From positions 1 through 64,000 of the forward strand of contig CAJNCG010000001.1 of assembly GCA_905221205.1 (NCBI GenBank): a DNA stretch of 64,000 nt, written 5' to 3'. Within the stretch, counting starts at the first letter, position 1; every line of letters begins with the position of its first letter. A program made the translations under genes and the position numbers. Below are positions 29,837-42,118 of the stretch, piece after piece. This DNA is from a bacterium (lineage in GTDB: Bacteria; Bacillota; Bacilli; Lactobacillales; Streptococcaceae). The notes below the pieces were generated by a model. That model was not told the DNA's origin. It ran no database searches and worked only from the letters and a program-made list of their open reading frames with translations.

Positions 29837-31555
29837 TTATTTTACAAAAGCATTGATTTCTGCTTCGATGTTAGCAATCTTAGCTTGTGATTCTTCGTTG
29901 GTTTCCCCTACAACTGCAATGTAGAACTTGATTTTTGGTTCTGTACCTGAAGGGCGAACGGCAATCCATGAACCGTCAGCAAGTGTGTATTTCAATACAT
30001 CACTTGGAGGAGTTGTTAAGTTTGTAACAGTTCCGTCAGCAGCAGTAGCAGTTTGAGCCTTGAAGTCTTCTACAACAGTGATAGCTGTTGCGTTCCATTC
30101 TTTTGGAGCATTGTTACGGAATTTAGCCATAATTGCTTTGATTTGTTCAGCTCCATCGACACCTGAAAGGGTAACAGAGATAGTCTTTTCTGCGTAGTAG
30201 CCGTATTCTTTGTAGATTTCTTCGATACCGTCAGCAAGGGTCAAACCACGTGAACGGTAGTAGGCAGCAAGTTCAGCAACGACTAGAACGGCTTGGATAG
30301 CATCTTTATCACGTACGAATGGTTTAATCAAGTAACCGAAACTTTCTTCAAATCCCATCATGTAAGTATGGTTGTGTTTTTCTTCGAATTCTTGGATTTT
30401 TTCAGCGATGAATTTGAAACCAGTCAAGACGTTGAACATAGTCGCGCCGTAGCTTTCAGCAATCTTCGTTACCAAGTCAGTTGATACGATAGATTTGCAG
30501 AGGGCTGCATTTTCAGGAAGAGTTCCAGCATTTTTGTGGGCTTCCAAGATGTATTTAGCCATGATAGCACCAATTTGGTTACCTGAAAGGTTGAGGTAGC
30601 TACCATCTTTTTGAAGAACTTCAACACCAACACGGTCAGCGTCAGGGTCAGTTGCGACAAGAACATCTGCACCAACTTGACGACCAAGTTCTTCAGCAAG
30701 TGCAAAAGCTGCTTGGCTTTCTGGGTTTGGAGATTTTACAGTTGAGAAGTCTGGGTCAGCAGTTGCTTGTGCTTCAACAACTTGAACTGAGTCAAATCCT
30801 GCTTGGGCAAGAGCACGACGAGCCAGCATTTCACCAGTACCATGAAGTGGTGTGTAGACAATCTTCATGTCTTTACCGAATTCTTCAATCAAGGCTGGGT
30901 TGATGTTTACGTCCTTAACTTCTTTAAGGTATTCTACGTCAACAGCTTCGCCGATAACTTCAATCAAGCCAGAAGCTTTTTCAGCTTCCACATCAGCAAC
31001 TTCAACTGCAAATGGGTTTTCGATTGCACGGATATAAGTAGTCAAAGCGTCCGCATCGTGTGGAGGCATTTGTCCACCGTCTTCACCGTAAACCTTGTAA
31101 CCGTTAAATGGAGCAGGGTTGTGGCTGGCTGTGACCATAATACCTGCGAAACAGTTGAGGTGACGAACTGCAAATGAGAGTTCTGGAGTTGGACGAAGGC
31201 TTTCAAATACATAAGATTTGATACCGTGTTTAGCGAGAACTGCTGCAGATTCAAAGGCAAACTCTGGTGAGAAGTGACGGCTATCGTAGGCGATTGCGAC
31301 ACCACGTTCTTTTTCGTTTCCACCTTTTGATTCAATCAAACGAGCCAATCCTTCAGTAGCTTGGCGAACAACGTAGATGTTGATGCGGTTTGTACCAGCT
31401 CCAATCAAGCCACGCATACCTGCAGTACCAAATTCAAGATTTGTATAGAAGGCATCTTCCTTAGTTTTTTCGTCCATATTTTCCAAATCTTGACGAAGGT
31501 AGTCAGGAAGCTCCGCAAAATCAACCCATTTCTGGTAATTTTCTTGGTAAGACAT
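29837..31555 (-). CDS. pgm: Phosphoglucomutase / phosphomannomutase
   Basis: It interconverts glucose 1- and 6-phosphate, supplying glucose 1-phosphate for capsule, wall teichoic structures and for GlgC in this window. The 572-aa alpha-D-phosphohexomutase has the phosphoserine loop TASHNPAPFNGYKVYGEDGG (~145-164), metal motif ATDPDADRVG, sugar loop GFEESFGY and phosphate-binding RPSGTEPKIKFY near the C-terminus. Length matches streptococcal PgmA. It is monocistronic. Confidence 0.95.
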   Translation of the reverse strand: MSYQENYQKWVDFAELPDYLRQDLENMDEKTKEDAFYTNLEFGTAGMRGLIGAGTNRINIYVVRQATEGLARLIESKGGNEKERGVAIAYDSRHFSPEFAFESAAVLAKHGIKSYVFESLRPTPELSFAVRHLNCFAGIMVTASHNPAPFNGYKVYGEDGGQMPPHDADALTTYIRAIENPFAVEVADVEAEKASGLIEVIGEAVDVEYLKEVKDVNINPALIEEFGKDMKIVYTPLHGTGEMLARRALAQAGFDSVQVVEAQATADPDFSTVKSPNPESQAAFALAEELGRQVGADVLVATDPDADRVGVEVLQKDGSYLNLSGNQIGAIMAKYILEAHKNAGTLPENAALCKSIVSTDLVTKIAESYGATMFNVLTGFKFIAEKIQEFEEKHNHTYMMGFEESFGYLIKPFVRDKDAIQAVLVVAELAAYYRSRGLTLADGIEEIYKEYGYYAEKTISVTLSGVDGAEQIKAIMAKFRNNAPKEWNATAITVVEDFKAQTATAADGTVTNLTTPPSDVLKYTLADGSWIAVRPSGTEPKIKFYIAVVGETNEESQAKIANIEAEINAFVK

Positions 31556-31708
31556 TAAAATTCTCCTTTTTGTAAATTGTTTTAACCGTTCACATTATAG
31601 CATTTTTTGAAATTTTAGTAAAACCTTAGCATAATTTTCAGAATAGAGGTGACATATGCCGGTTTATCAAGTCTTGAATGCCTTAGAGAAACATGCTATA
31701 CTACTTGT

Positions 31709-33610
31709 ATGATTATTTTACAAGCTAATAAAATTGAACGTTCTTTTGCAGGAGAGGTTCTTTTTGATAATATCAACCTGCAAGTTGATGAACGAGACAG
31801 GATTGCTCTTGTTGGGAAAAATGGTGCAGGAAAGTCTACTCTTTTGAAGATTTTGGTTGGAGAAGAGGAGCCAACGAGTGGAGAAATCAATAAGAAAAAA
31901 GATATTTCTCTGTCTTACCTAGCCCAAGATAGCCGTTTTGAGTCTGAAAATACCATCTACGATGAGATGCTTCATGTCTTTGATGACTTGCGTCGAACGG
32001 AGAAACAACTTCGTCAGATGGAGTTGGAGATGGGAGAAAAGTCTGGTGAAGATTTGGATAAACTGATGTCAGATTACGATCGCTTATCTGAGAATTTTCG
32101 TCAAGCAGGTGGCTTTACCTATGAAGCTGATATACGAGCGATTTTAAATGGATTCAAGTTTGATGAGTCTATGTGGCAGATGAAAATTGCCGAGCTTTCT
32201 GGTGGCCAAAACACTCGTCTGGCTCTAGCCAAAATGCTTCTTGAAAAGCCAAATCTCTTGGTCTTGGACGAGCCAACCAACCATTTGGATATCGAAACCA
32301 TTGCCTGGCTAGAGAATTACTTGGTAAACTATAGTGGTGCCCTCATTATCGTCAGCCATGACCGTTATTTCTTGGACAAGGTTGCAACGATTACGCTGGA
32401 TTTAACTAAGCATTCTTTGGATCGCTATGTGGGTAATTATTCTCGTTTTGTCGAGTTGAAGGAGCAAAAACTAGCTACTGAGGCAAAAAACTATGAAAAG
32501 CAGCAGAAGGAGATCGCTGCTCTGGAAGACTTTGTCAATCGCAATCTAGTCCGTGCTTCAACGACCAAACGCGCCCAATCTCGACGCAAACAACTGGAAA
32601 AAATGGAGCGTTTGGACAAGCCTGAAGCTGGCAAGAAAGCAGCCAACATGACTTTCCAGTCGGAAAAAACATCAGGTAATGTTGTCCTGACTGTTGAAAA
32701 TGCGGCTATTGGCTATGATGGGGAAATATTGTCAGAGCCTATCAACTTAGACCTTCGTAAGATGAATGCTGTCGCTATCGTTGGTCCAAACGGCATTGGA
32801 AAGTCAACCTTTATCAAGTCGATTGTGGACCAGATTCCTTTTATCAAGGGAGAAAAACGCTTTGGTGCCAATGTTGAGGTTGGTTACTATGACCAAACCC
32901 AAAGCAAGCTGACAGCAAGTAATACTGTATTGGATGAACTCTGGAATGATTTTAAACTGACGCCAGAAGTTGAAATCCGTAACCGCCTCGGTGCCTTCCT
33001 TTTCTCAGGAGATGATGTCAAAAAATCAGTCGGTATGCTGTCAGGTGGCGAAAAAGCTCGTTTGCTTTTAGCTAAACTCTCTATGGAAAACAACAATTTC
33101 TTGATTCTGGATGAACCGACTAACCACTTGGATATTGATAGCAAGGAAGTGTTGGAAAATGCCTTGATTGACTTTGATGGAACCTTGCTTTTTGTCAGCC
33201 ACGACCGTTACTTTATCAATCGTGTGGCAACTCATGTACTGGAATTGTCTGAGAATGGTTCGACTCTTTATCTGGGAGATTACGACTACTATGTTGAGAA
33301 GACAGCAGAAGTAGAAATGATTCAAACTGAGGAAGCTTCAACCAGCAATCAAGCAAAAGAAGCAAGTCCAGTAAATGACTATCAAGCTCAGAAAGAAAGT
33401 CAAAAAGAAGTTCGCAAGCTCATGCGACAAATCGAAAATCTAGAAGCTGAAATCGAAGAGTTAGAAAGTCAAAGTCAAGCCATTTCGGAACAAATGTTGG
33501 AAACCAACGATGCCGAAAAACTGATGGAATTGCAGGCTGAGCTGGATAAAATCAGCCATCGTCAGGAAGAAGCCATGCTTGAGTGGGAAGAATTATCAGA
33601 GCAGGTGTAA
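31709..33610 (+). CDS. ABC-F family ATPase (YdiF/Uup type)
   Basis: This 633-aa soluble protein has two ABC domains, Walker A GKNGAGKST and GPNGIGKST, signatures LSGGQNTRLALAKMLL and LSGGEKARLLLAKLSM, and Walker B VLDEPTNHLDIET / ILDEPTNHLDIDS. No membrane domain is present. The two domains are linked by a basic helical arm (VNRNLVRASTTKRAQSRRKQ) and followed by a C-terminal coiled coil (~560-633). Such proteins act on the ribosome E site. The true start is ATG 31709. The rgg gene starts 2 bp after its stop. Confidence 0.92.
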   Translation: MIILQANKIERSFAGEVLFDNINLQVDERDRIALVGKNGAGKSTLLKILVGEEEPTSGEINKKKDISLSYLAQDSRFESENTIYDEMLHVFDDLRRTEKQLRQMELEMGEKSGEDLDKLMSDYDRLSENFRQAGGFTYEADIRAILNGFKFDESMWQMKIAELSGGQNTRLALAKMLLEKPNLLVLDEPTNHLDIETIAWLENYLVNYSGALIIVSHDRYFLDKVATITLDLTKHSLDRYVGNYSRFVELKEQKLATEAKNYEKQQKEIAALEDFVNRNLVRASTTKRAQSRRKQLEKMERLDKPEAGKKAANMTFQSEKTSGNVVLTVENAAIGYDGEILSEPINLDLRKMNAVAIVGPNGIGKSTFIKSIVDQIPFIKGEKRFGANVEVGYYDQTQSKLTASNTVLDELWNDFKLTPEVEIRNRLGAFLFSGDDVKKSVGMLSGGEKARLLLAKLSMENNNFLILDEPTNHLDIDSKEVLENALIDFDGTLLFVSHDRYFINRVATHVLELSENGSTLYLGDYDYYVEKTAEVEMIQTEEASTSNQAKEASPVNDYQAQKESQKEVRKLMRQIENLEAEIEELESQSQAISEQMLETNDAEKLMELQAELDKISHRQEEAMLEWEELSEQV

Positions 33611-33612
33611 AG

Positions 33613-34476
33613 ATGGAACATCTTGGAAAAGTATTTCGTGAATTTCGGACAAGTGGAAATTATTCCTTAAAAGAGGCTGCAGGCGAGTCCTGCTCAACTT
33701 CTCAGTTATCTCGCTTTGAGCTTGGGGAGTCTGACTTAGCAGTCTCGCGTTTCTTTGAGATATTGGATAACATTCATGTCACAATCGAAAATTTCATGGA
33801 TAAGGCAAGGAATTTTCATAATCATGAACATGTTGCCATGATGGGACAAATTGTGCCTCTTTACTATTCAAATGATATTGCAGGTTTTCAAAAGCTTCAA
33901 AGAGAACAACTTGAAAAGGCTAAGAGTTCGACGACTCCCCTTTATTTTGAGCTGAACTGGATTTTGTTGCAAGGTCTGATTTGTCAAAGAGATTCGAGTT
34001 ATGATATGAAGCAGGATGATTTGGATAAGGTAGCAGATTATCTCTTCAAAACAGAAGAATGGACCATGTATGAGTTGATTCTTTTCGGGAACCTCTATAG
34101 TTTCTACGATGTGGACTATGTCACTCGGATTGGTAGAGAAGTTATGGAGAGGGAGGAATTTTACCTAGAGATTGGTCGCCATAAGAGATTAGTATTGATT
34201 TTGGCCCTCAATTGTTATCAGCATTGTTTAGAGCATTCTTCTTTTGATAATGCTAGCTATTTCGAGGCTTATACAGAGAAGATTATTGGTAAAAACATTA
34301 GTCTTTATGAACGAAATATTTTACATTACTTAAAAGGCTTTGCCTTGTACCAAAAAGGACAGTGTAAAGAAGGTTGTAAGCAGATGCAAGAGGCCATGCA
34401 TATTTTTGATGTGTTAGGTCTTCCTGAGCAAGTAGCCTACTATCAGGAACACTACGAAAAATTTGTCAAAGATTAA
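33613..34476 (+). CDS. Rgg/GadR/MutR family transcriptional regulator
   Basis: The 287-aa protein has an N-terminal HTH_3 domain (FREFRTSGNYSLKEAAGE, TSQLSRFELGESDLAVSRFF) and a helical TPR-like C-terminal domain, which is the Rgg layout. Many Rgg proteins bind short hydrophobic peptides (SHP), but no SHP gene is seen in the flanking intergenic DNA. The MFS exporter gene 79 bp downstream is a likely target. The ATG at 33613 is preferred to an earlier in-frame start within the ABC-F gene. Confidence 0.9.
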   Translation: MEHLGKVFREFRTSGNYSLKEAAGESCSTSQLSRFELGESDLAVSRFFEILDNIHVTIENFMDKARNFHNHEHVAMMGQIVPLYYSNDIAGFQKLQREQLEKAKSSTTPLYFELNWILLQGLICQRDSSYDMKQDDLDKVADYLFKTEEWTMYELILFGNLYSFYDVDYVTRIGREVMEREEFYLEIGRHKRLVLILALNCYQHCLEHSSFDNASYFEAYTEKIIGKNISLYERNILHYLKGFALYQKGQCKEGCKQMQEAMHIFDVLGLPEQVAYYQEHYEKFVKD

Positions 34477-34555
34477 TTTTCCCAAATAAGGGAAAAAATA
34501 AAAAGCTCCTTTCGGTTTTGATACAATAGTTTCAAAATTTGAGAGGAGTTTTTAT

Positions 34556-35734
34556 ATGAATCGCTATGCAGTACAGCTGATTAGTCGTGGAGCTGTTAAC
34601 AAGATAGGAAATATGCTCTATGATTATGGAAATAGTGTCTGGTTGGCTTCCATGGGGGCTATCGGACAGACAGTTTTAGGAATTTATCAGATTTCTGAGC
34701 TCGTCACATCCATTCTCGTCAATCCCTTTGGTGGAGTTATTTCAGACCGATTTTCTCGTCGTAAGATTTTAATGACGACAGATCTTATTTGTGGAATTCT
34801 TTGTTTAGCTATTTCTTTTATAAGAAATGACAGCTGGATGATTGGAGCTTTGATTTTTGCCAATATTGTTCAGGCTATTACTTTTGCTTTTTCTAGACCG
34901 GCAAATAAGGCCATTATCACAGAATTGGTAGAGAAGGATGAACTGGTTCTCTACAATTCTCGTTTGGAGTTGGTCTTGCAGGTTGTCAGTGTGAGTTCTC
35001 CTGTACTCTCTTTTCTGGTTTTACAATTTGCAAGTCTTCGCATTACCTTGGTATTAGATGCCCTTAGTTTTTTTCTCGCTTTTGGTTTGGTAGCATTGCT
35101 TCCAAAGAAAGAAGAGAAGACTTTGGGTGAGAAGAGACTCACATTCAGAGTTATTTTTTCTGATATCAAGGAGGGGGTTCACTATATTGTGAAGCAAAAG
35201 GAAATCTTTTTTTTGTTAGTTATGGCTTCAAGTGTCAATTTTTTCTTCGCAGCCTTTAATTACCTCCTCCCCTTTTCAAATCAGCTTTATGGAGTTCAAG
35301 GTGCCTATGCCACTATTTTGACAATGGGTGCTATCGGATCTATTGTTGGGGCCTTGTTAGCTAGTAAGATTAAAGCTAGTATGGAAAAGCTTTTGTTGTT
35401 ATTGGCTCTGACTGGACTTGGAGTGATGATAATGGGTTTCACACTCCCCACCTATCTTGCTTTTTCAGGGAATTTCGTTTGTGAACTATTTATGACGATG
35501 TTCAATATTCACTTTTTTACTCAAGTACAAACCAAGGTTGATGGTGAATATCTGGGCAGAGTCCTCAGTTCGATTTATACCTTAGCTATACTTTTTATGC
35601 CAATTGCAACAGGTTTAATGACCTGGCTTCCAAGTGTCCATCTTTATTCTTTCTTGATTATAGGACTAGGAGTTGTTGTTTTATCTTTCTTAGCTCTAGG
35701 CTATGTTCGAACTCATTTTGAAAAAGAGATATAA
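34556..35734 (+). CDS. Major facilitator superfamily transporter (probable exporter)
   Basis: The 392-aa protein has about twelve hydrophobic segments and an MFS motif-A-like loop GGVISDRFSRRKIL (~61-74). It resembles the MFS_3/MefE-like drug exporter group in general appearance. Substrate is unknown. An AGAGGAG ribosome site precedes the start. Its position behind the Rgg gene suggests regulation by it. Confidence 0.88.
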   Translation: MNRYAVQLISRGAVNKIGNMLYDYGNSVWLASMGAIGQTVLGIYQISELVTSILVNPFGGVISDRFSRRKILMTTDLICGILCLAISFIRNDSWMIGALIFANIVQAITFAFSRPANKAIITELVEKDELVLYNSRLELVLQVVSVSSPVLSFLVLQFASLRITLVLDALSFFLAFGLVALLPKKEEKTLGEKRLTFRVIFSDIKEGVHYIVKQKEIFFLLVMASSVNFFFAAFNYLLPFSNQLYGVQGAYATILTMGAIGSIVGALLASKIKASMEKLLLLLALTGLGVMIMGFTLPTYLAFSGNFVCELFMTMFNIHFFTQVQTKVDGEYLGRVLSSIYTLAILFMPIATGLMTWLPSVHLYSFLIIGLGVVVLSFLALGYVRTHFEKEI

Positions 35735-35817
35735 GTCTGTTTGAGTTTTAAAAATAATTCCAATCTAAGTGTTTTTTCCGCCCTTCTCGTTTGTGAGGAG
35801 GGCTTAGTTTATGGTAA

Positions 35818-37785
<1,968 letters not shown>

Positions 37786-37903
37786 TTACAGTTTGAAACC
37801 AGAGTTTAGACAGTATGACTATGTTTGTTAGTTGTGACAAAATCGGTCAAGAATTTATTAGTGAAAATAGAAAGAAATTAAGAAGTAAAAAGGAAAATAA
37901 AAA

Positions 37904-40183
37904 ATGTATAACTACCCTATGCGCATTCATTACCATCGCAAGAATGGTGAATACGATACTTGCTCTTTTGTAAAAAGTCAGGACCAGCGAATTGATTTAC
38001 TAACTTACAAAGAAGATTATTTTGGTGCTTTATTTAGTTTTGAACACCCAAGTGTTCATCCCTTAGAAAGCTTGAATTTTGTGGTTCATACTGGCCAAAC
38101 TAGTAAAGAGTATGCTATCCGTTTTAATCACTATCCTCTCTTAACAGAGGTCTGGATTTTGGAAGGAGATGATAGAATTTATTATTCTGAAAATCCTGCC
38201 ATTGCCAGTCCTTTCTATAAAAATCAAAATCCTTTTGCCTTTGACAAGGCTATCAATAGTGCTAGTTTTGACCACCACTGGGGCTACCAAGGGGAACTGG
38301 GGTGCCGTGTAGAGGATAATCAAGCTCATTTTGCTCTTTGGGCTCCAACAGCGACAGAAGTGCAGGTTATTGTTTATGAATCAGCTACTAATGATGCACC
38401 TGTTTGGAAGACTTTTGAGATGGAGCGAGGCAATAGCTACTCTTATAACCATAAGGACAATACTATTGGTGTCTGGAGTTTGGATGTTGAGGAAGATTTG
38501 ACTGGTAAGGCTTATCAGTATCAAGTCCAATTCCCTCATCACCAAACACTGACACGCGATCCGTACACTATTGCGACCAGTCCTGATGGCAAACGTTCAG
38601 CTATTCTGAGCCATGCAGAAAAGCAAGTTGAAAACTTCGAGGTTAAGCACGGTTCTGAGGCTACTTGGCGTTTGACAAATCCATGTAAGGCAGTCATCTG
38701 TGAAATGCACATTCGTGATTTGACCAAATCACCATCCTCAGGTGTGGATGAGCATCTTCGAGGAACTTTCTTGGGTGCAGCCCAGACTGGGACAGTTAAC
38801 CAATATGGCCAAGCAACTGCTTTTGATTACATCAAAGAGATCGGCTACAATTATGTTCAGTTGCAACCAATTGCAGATCGTCACAAAGAATACGATGAGG
38901 ATGGAAATGTAACCTACAACTGGGGTTATGACCCACAAAACTACAACGCACCAGAAACCAGCCTTTCAACAAATCCAGATGATCCAGCTCAAGTCATTCG
39001 TGATTTGAAGACTATGGTTCAAGCCTACCACGATGCGGGTATTGGTGTCATTATGGATGTGGTTTATAACCATACTTTCTCAGTTGTTGATGCACCTTTC
39101 CAAACAACTGTCCCTGATTACTACTATCGTATGAATCCAGACGGTACCTTCCAGAATGGAACGGGTGTCGGAAATGAAACAGCCAGTGAACACGAAATGT
39201 TCCGAAAGTATATGATTGATTCTCTTCTATACTGGGTTCAGGAATACAATATTGACGGCTTCCGTTTTGACTTAATGGGGATTCATGATGTCAAGACCAT
39301 GCAGATGATTCGTCAGAGCTTGGATGAAATCGACCCTAACATTATCCTCTATGGAGAAGGTTGGGATATGGGAACAGGTCTTGCTCCTTATGATAAGGCT
39401 AAGAAGGACAATGCCTACCAGATGCCAAATATCGGTTTCTTTAATGACAATCAGCGTGATGCTGTCAAAGGTGGAGAAGTCTACGGTGCTATCAAGTCAG
39501 GTTTTGTCAGTGGTGCTGCAACGGAGCCAATTCTAGCCAAAGCAATTTTAGGCAGTCGTGAATTAGGAACCTATACACATCCAAACCAAGTTCTTAACTA
39601 TGTGGAGGCCCATGACAATTACAATCTTCACGATTTATTGGCGACCCTTCATCCAGACCAAAGTTCCGAGCAAATCATGCGCAAGGTTGAGACAGCCACA
39701 GCCATGAATCTGCTCATGCAGGGGATGGCCTTTATGGAAATTGGTCAAGAATTTGGTCGTACCAAACTGGTTGCGACCGGTGAAAATGGTGAGTTGACCC
39801 ATGATGATAGAGAGCGTGCCATGAATAGCTATAATGCTCCTGACAGTGTGAACCAAGTGGACTGGGACTTGATCAATGAGCGTCAAGACAGTATTGAGTT
39901 TATTCGTCAGATGATTCGATTGAAGACAGAAACCAGTGCCTTTTCTTACCCTACTTATGATGAAATTTACCATCATGTCTTTGTTCATTCAGCTCACGAA
40001 CATAGTGGTTGGATTGTCTATGAGATTCATGGGGAAGAACATCTATTGGTTGCCTTTAATTCTAAAGGGCAAGACTTCAAGTTTGAAAATGCAGGAAATC
40101 TAGAACTTTTGGTGACCAATAGCCACTTAAATGACAAAGATATGGTTGGCGGTGTTAGTGCCAGCGTCTATAAAGTCTTGTAG
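37904..40183 (+). CDS. pulA: Type I pullulanase (cytosolic)
   Basis: This 759-aa GH13 debranching enzyme hydrolyses alpha-1,6 links in glycogen or maltodextrins. It has the pullulanase signature YNWGYDPQNY (~345), GH13 regions VIMDVVYNHTF, GFRFDLMG (nucleophile Asp), LYGEGWDMG (acid/base Glu) and VEAHDNYNLHD, preceded by CBM48-like domains. No signal peptide or LPXTG motif is present, so unlike the surface pullulanase SpuA it acts inside the cell, in keeping with the glycogen genes downstream. Confidence 0.93.
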   Translation: MYNYPMRIHYHRKNGEYDTCSFVKSQDQRIDLLTYKEDYFGALFSFEHPSVHPLESLNFVVHTGQTSKEYAIRFNHYPLLTEVWILEGDDRIYYSENPAIASPFYKNQNPFAFDKAINSASFDHHWGYQGELGCRVEDNQAHFALWAPTATEVQVIVYESATNDAPVWKTFEMERGNSYSYNHKDNTIGVWSLDVEEDLTGKAYQYQVQFPHHQTLTRDPYTIATSPDGKRSAILSHAEKQVENFEVKHGSEATWRLTNPCKAVICEMHIRDLTKSPSSGVDEHLRGTFLGAAQTGTVNQYGQATAFDYIKEIGYNYVQLQPIADRHKEYDEDGNVTYNWGYDPQNYNAPETSLSTNPDDPAQVIRDLKTMVQAYHDAGIGVIMDVVYNHTFSVVDAPFQTTVPDYYYRMNPDGTFQNGTGVGNETASEHEMFRKYMIDSLLYWVQEYNIDGFRFDLMGIHDVKTMQMIRQSLDEIDPNIILYGEGWDMGTGLAPYDKAKKDNAYQMPNIGFFNDNQRDAVKGGEVYGAIKSGFVSGAATEPILAKAILGSRELGTYTHPNQVLNYVEAHDNYNLHDLLATLHPDQSSEQIMRKVETATAMNLLMQGMAFMEIGQEFGRTKLVATGENGELTHDDRERAMNSYNAPDSVNQVDWDLINERQDSIEFIRQMIRLKTETSAFSYPTYDEIYHHVFVHSAHEHSGWIVYEIHGEEHLLVAFNSKGQDFKFENAGNLELLVTNSHLNDKDMVGGVSASVYKVL

Positions 40184-40271
40184 AAGAAATCAAAACTTAT
40201 CAAGTATGTTGTATAATTTCTAGGATATCTTGATACTAGAAATCACAAAAGTCAATGAAAAATAGTATAGC

Positions 40272-40312
40272 AAGAAAAAGGTTTAGTTCATCTAATCCTT
40301 TTCTTTTTTTAT
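40272..40312 (+). terminator. pulA terminator
   Basis: AAGAAAAAGGTTTAG pairs imperfectly with CTAATCCTTTTCTT (one bulge and one mismatch) and is followed by TTTTTTTATT, 90 bp past the pulA stop. Confidence 0.65.
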
Positions 40313-40390
40313 TTACTGCATAACAAGAGAGTTCAAATAGTTTGAAAAATAAAGATTGTGAAAAAAATCTCAAAAATATTGTAAAAAGGG

Positions 40391-40418
40391 TTGTAATTTT
40401 CTGAAAATTTGGTAAAAT
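40391..40418 (+). promoter_or_regulatory. gapN promoter
   Basis: TTGTAA (40391-40396) and TAAAAT (40413-40418) are separated by 16 bp, with a TG at the extended -10 position, ~30 bp before the gapN start. Confidence 0.55.
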
Positions 40419-40449
40419 ATATCTTAATCATTTTCAGGAGGACGAGAAT

Positions 40450-41874
40450 TTGACAAGATATCAGAATTTAGTAAATGGAGAATGGAAATCATCTGAAAAG
40501 GAAATTACGATTTATTCACCAATCAATCAAGAAGAATTAGGGACAGTACCCGCTATGAGCCAAGCAGAAGTAGATGAGGCTATGCAAGCTGCGCGTACAG
40601 CTCTCCCAGCATGGCGGGCTTTAGCACCAGTTGAGCGTGCAGCCTATTTGCATAAGACAGCAGCTATTTTGGAACGTGATAAAGAAAAAATTGGTACAAT
40701 TCTTGCCAAAGAGGTTGCTAAAGGAATCAAAGCAGCAATTGGAGAAGTAGTGCGTACCGCAGACTTGATTCGCTATGCTGCTGAGGAAGGTCTCCGTATC
40801 ACTGGACAAGCAATGGAAGGTGGCGGTTTTGAAGCAGCAAGTAAAAACAAACTGGCTGTTGTCCGTCGTGAGCCAGTTGGAGTTGTCTTGGCTATCGCGC
40901 CATTTAACTATCCAGTCAACCTTTCTGGATCTAAGATTGCTCCGGCCTTGATTGCAGGGAATGTGGTTATGTTTAAGCCACCAACACAAGGTTCTATTTC
41001 TGGTCTCTTATTGGCTAAAGCCTTTGAAGAAGCAGGAATCCCAGCAGGTGTTTTCAATACCATTACGGGACGTGGTTCAGAAATTGGGGATTATATCATT
41101 GAGCACAAAGAAGTCAACTTCATCAACTTTACAGGTTCAACTCCAATCGGAGAACGTATTGGTCGTTTAGCTGGTATGCGTCCTATTATGTTGGAACTTG
41201 GCGGAAAAGATGCGGCTCTTGTACTAGAAAATGCAGATTTGGAAGATGCTGCCAAGCAAATCGTTGCGGGTGCCTTTAGCTATTCAGGTCAACGTTGTAC
41301 AGCCATTAAACGTGTCATTGTTCTCGAAAGTGTTGCAGATAAATTAGCGACTTTGCTTCAAGCAGAGGTTGCTAAATTAACAGTTGGTGACCCATTTGAC
41401 AATGCTGATATCACACCTGTTATTGACAATGCTTCAGCCGACTTCATTTGGGGCTTGATTGAAGATGCGCAAGAAAAAGGTGCTCAGGCTCTTACACCAA
41501 TCAAACGTGAGGGCAATCTTCTCTGGCCTGTGCTTTTTGACCAAGTTACAAAAGATATGAAAGTAGCATGGGAAGAGCCATTTGGTCCTGTTTTACCAAT
41601 TATTCGTGTAGCTAGTGTAGAAGAAGCTATTGCCTTTGCCAACGAATCTGAATTCGGCCTTCAATCATCAGTCTTTACAAATGATTTCAAAAAAGCCTTT
41701 GAAATTGCCGAGAAACTTGAAGTGGGAACAGTCCATATTAATAATAAAACCCAGCGTGGTCCAGATAATTTCCCATTCCTTGGTGTCAAAGGTTCTGGTG
41801 CTGGTGTTCAAGGAATTAAATATAGCATTGAAGCGATGACAAATGTCAAATCCATTGTTTTTGATGTGAAATAA
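40450..41874 (+). CDS. gapN: Non-phosphorylating NADP-dependent glyceraldehyde-3-phosphate dehydrogenase
   Basis: It oxidises glyceraldehyde 3-phosphate directly to 3-phosphoglycerate, yielding NADPH without ATP. Many streptococci need this as an NADPH source. The 474-aa aldehyde dehydrogenase has the catalytic Cys in YSGQRCTAIK (~284), the Glu in LELGGKDAA (~250) and cofactor motif FTGSTPIGERIG. The start codon is TTG, supported by a strong AGGAGG (40437-40442) and by the conserved N-terminus MTRYQNLVNGEWKSS. Confidence 0.95.
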   Translation: MTRYQNLVNGEWKSSEKEITIYSPINQEELGTVPAMSQAEVDEAMQAARTALPAWRALAPVERAAYLHKTAAILERDKEKIGTILAKEVAKGIKAAIGEVVRTADLIRYAAEEGLRITGQAMEGGGFEAASKNKLAVVRREPVGVVLAIAPFNYPVNLSGSKIAPALIAGNVVMFKPPTQGSISGLLLAKAFEEAGIPAGVFNTITGRGSEIGDYIIEHKEVNFINFTGSTPIGERIGRLAGMRPIMLELGGKDAALVLENADLEDAAKQIVAGAFSYSGQRCTAIKRVIVLESVADKLATLLQAEVAKLTVGDPFDNADITPVIDNASADFIWGLIEDAQEKGAQALTPIKREGNLLWPVLFDQVTKDMKVAWEEPFGPVLPIIRVASVEEAIAFANESEFGLQSSVFTNDFKKAFEIAEKLEVGTVHINNKTQRGPDNFPFLGVKGSGAGVQGIKYSIEAMTNVKSIVFDVK

Positions 41875-41880
41875 AAGATA

Positions 41881-41914
41881 AAATCAGGAAATTCTTTTCC
41901 TGGTTTCTTTTTTT
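41881..41914 (+). terminator. gapN terminator
   Basis: AAATCAGGAA pairs with TTCCTGGTTT (one G-T pair), followed by CTTTTTTT. Confidence 0.82.
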
Positions 41915-42081
41915 ACTTTAAATCAATAATTTTATTAGTAAAGTAACGAACTTTATGATAGTATTATAAAAAAACAATTCGTTTTCAAAGAGTTTCTGAA
42001 AATTTCTTGATTTACAAGTGAACACATCAGTGAATTTGTTGAAGACTTTCACAAGAATTTTTAGAAAATATAGTAATTTAC

Positions 42082-42110
42082 TTGAATCTTCCATAAAAAG
42101 GTAGTATAAT
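42082..42110 (+). promoter_or_regulatory. Promoter of the glgBCDA operon
   Basis: TTGAAT (42082-42087), 17 bp, TATAAT (42105-42110) is a near-consensus housekeeping promoter. The glgB start is 38 bp beyond the -10. Confidence 0.8.
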
Positions 42111-42118
42111 AAATCTAT

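Noticed and set aside
34477..34496. TTTTCCC/GGGAAAA hairpin after the rgg gene as a terminator
   Set aside because: It is followed by A residues on the plus strand, not T, and the stem is short.
34477..34555. Short hydrophobic peptide (SHP) gene for the Rgg regulator
   Set aside because: No short open frame with a hydrophobic C-terminus and ribosome site is present in the 79-bp gap, nor upstream, where the ABC-F gene abuts.
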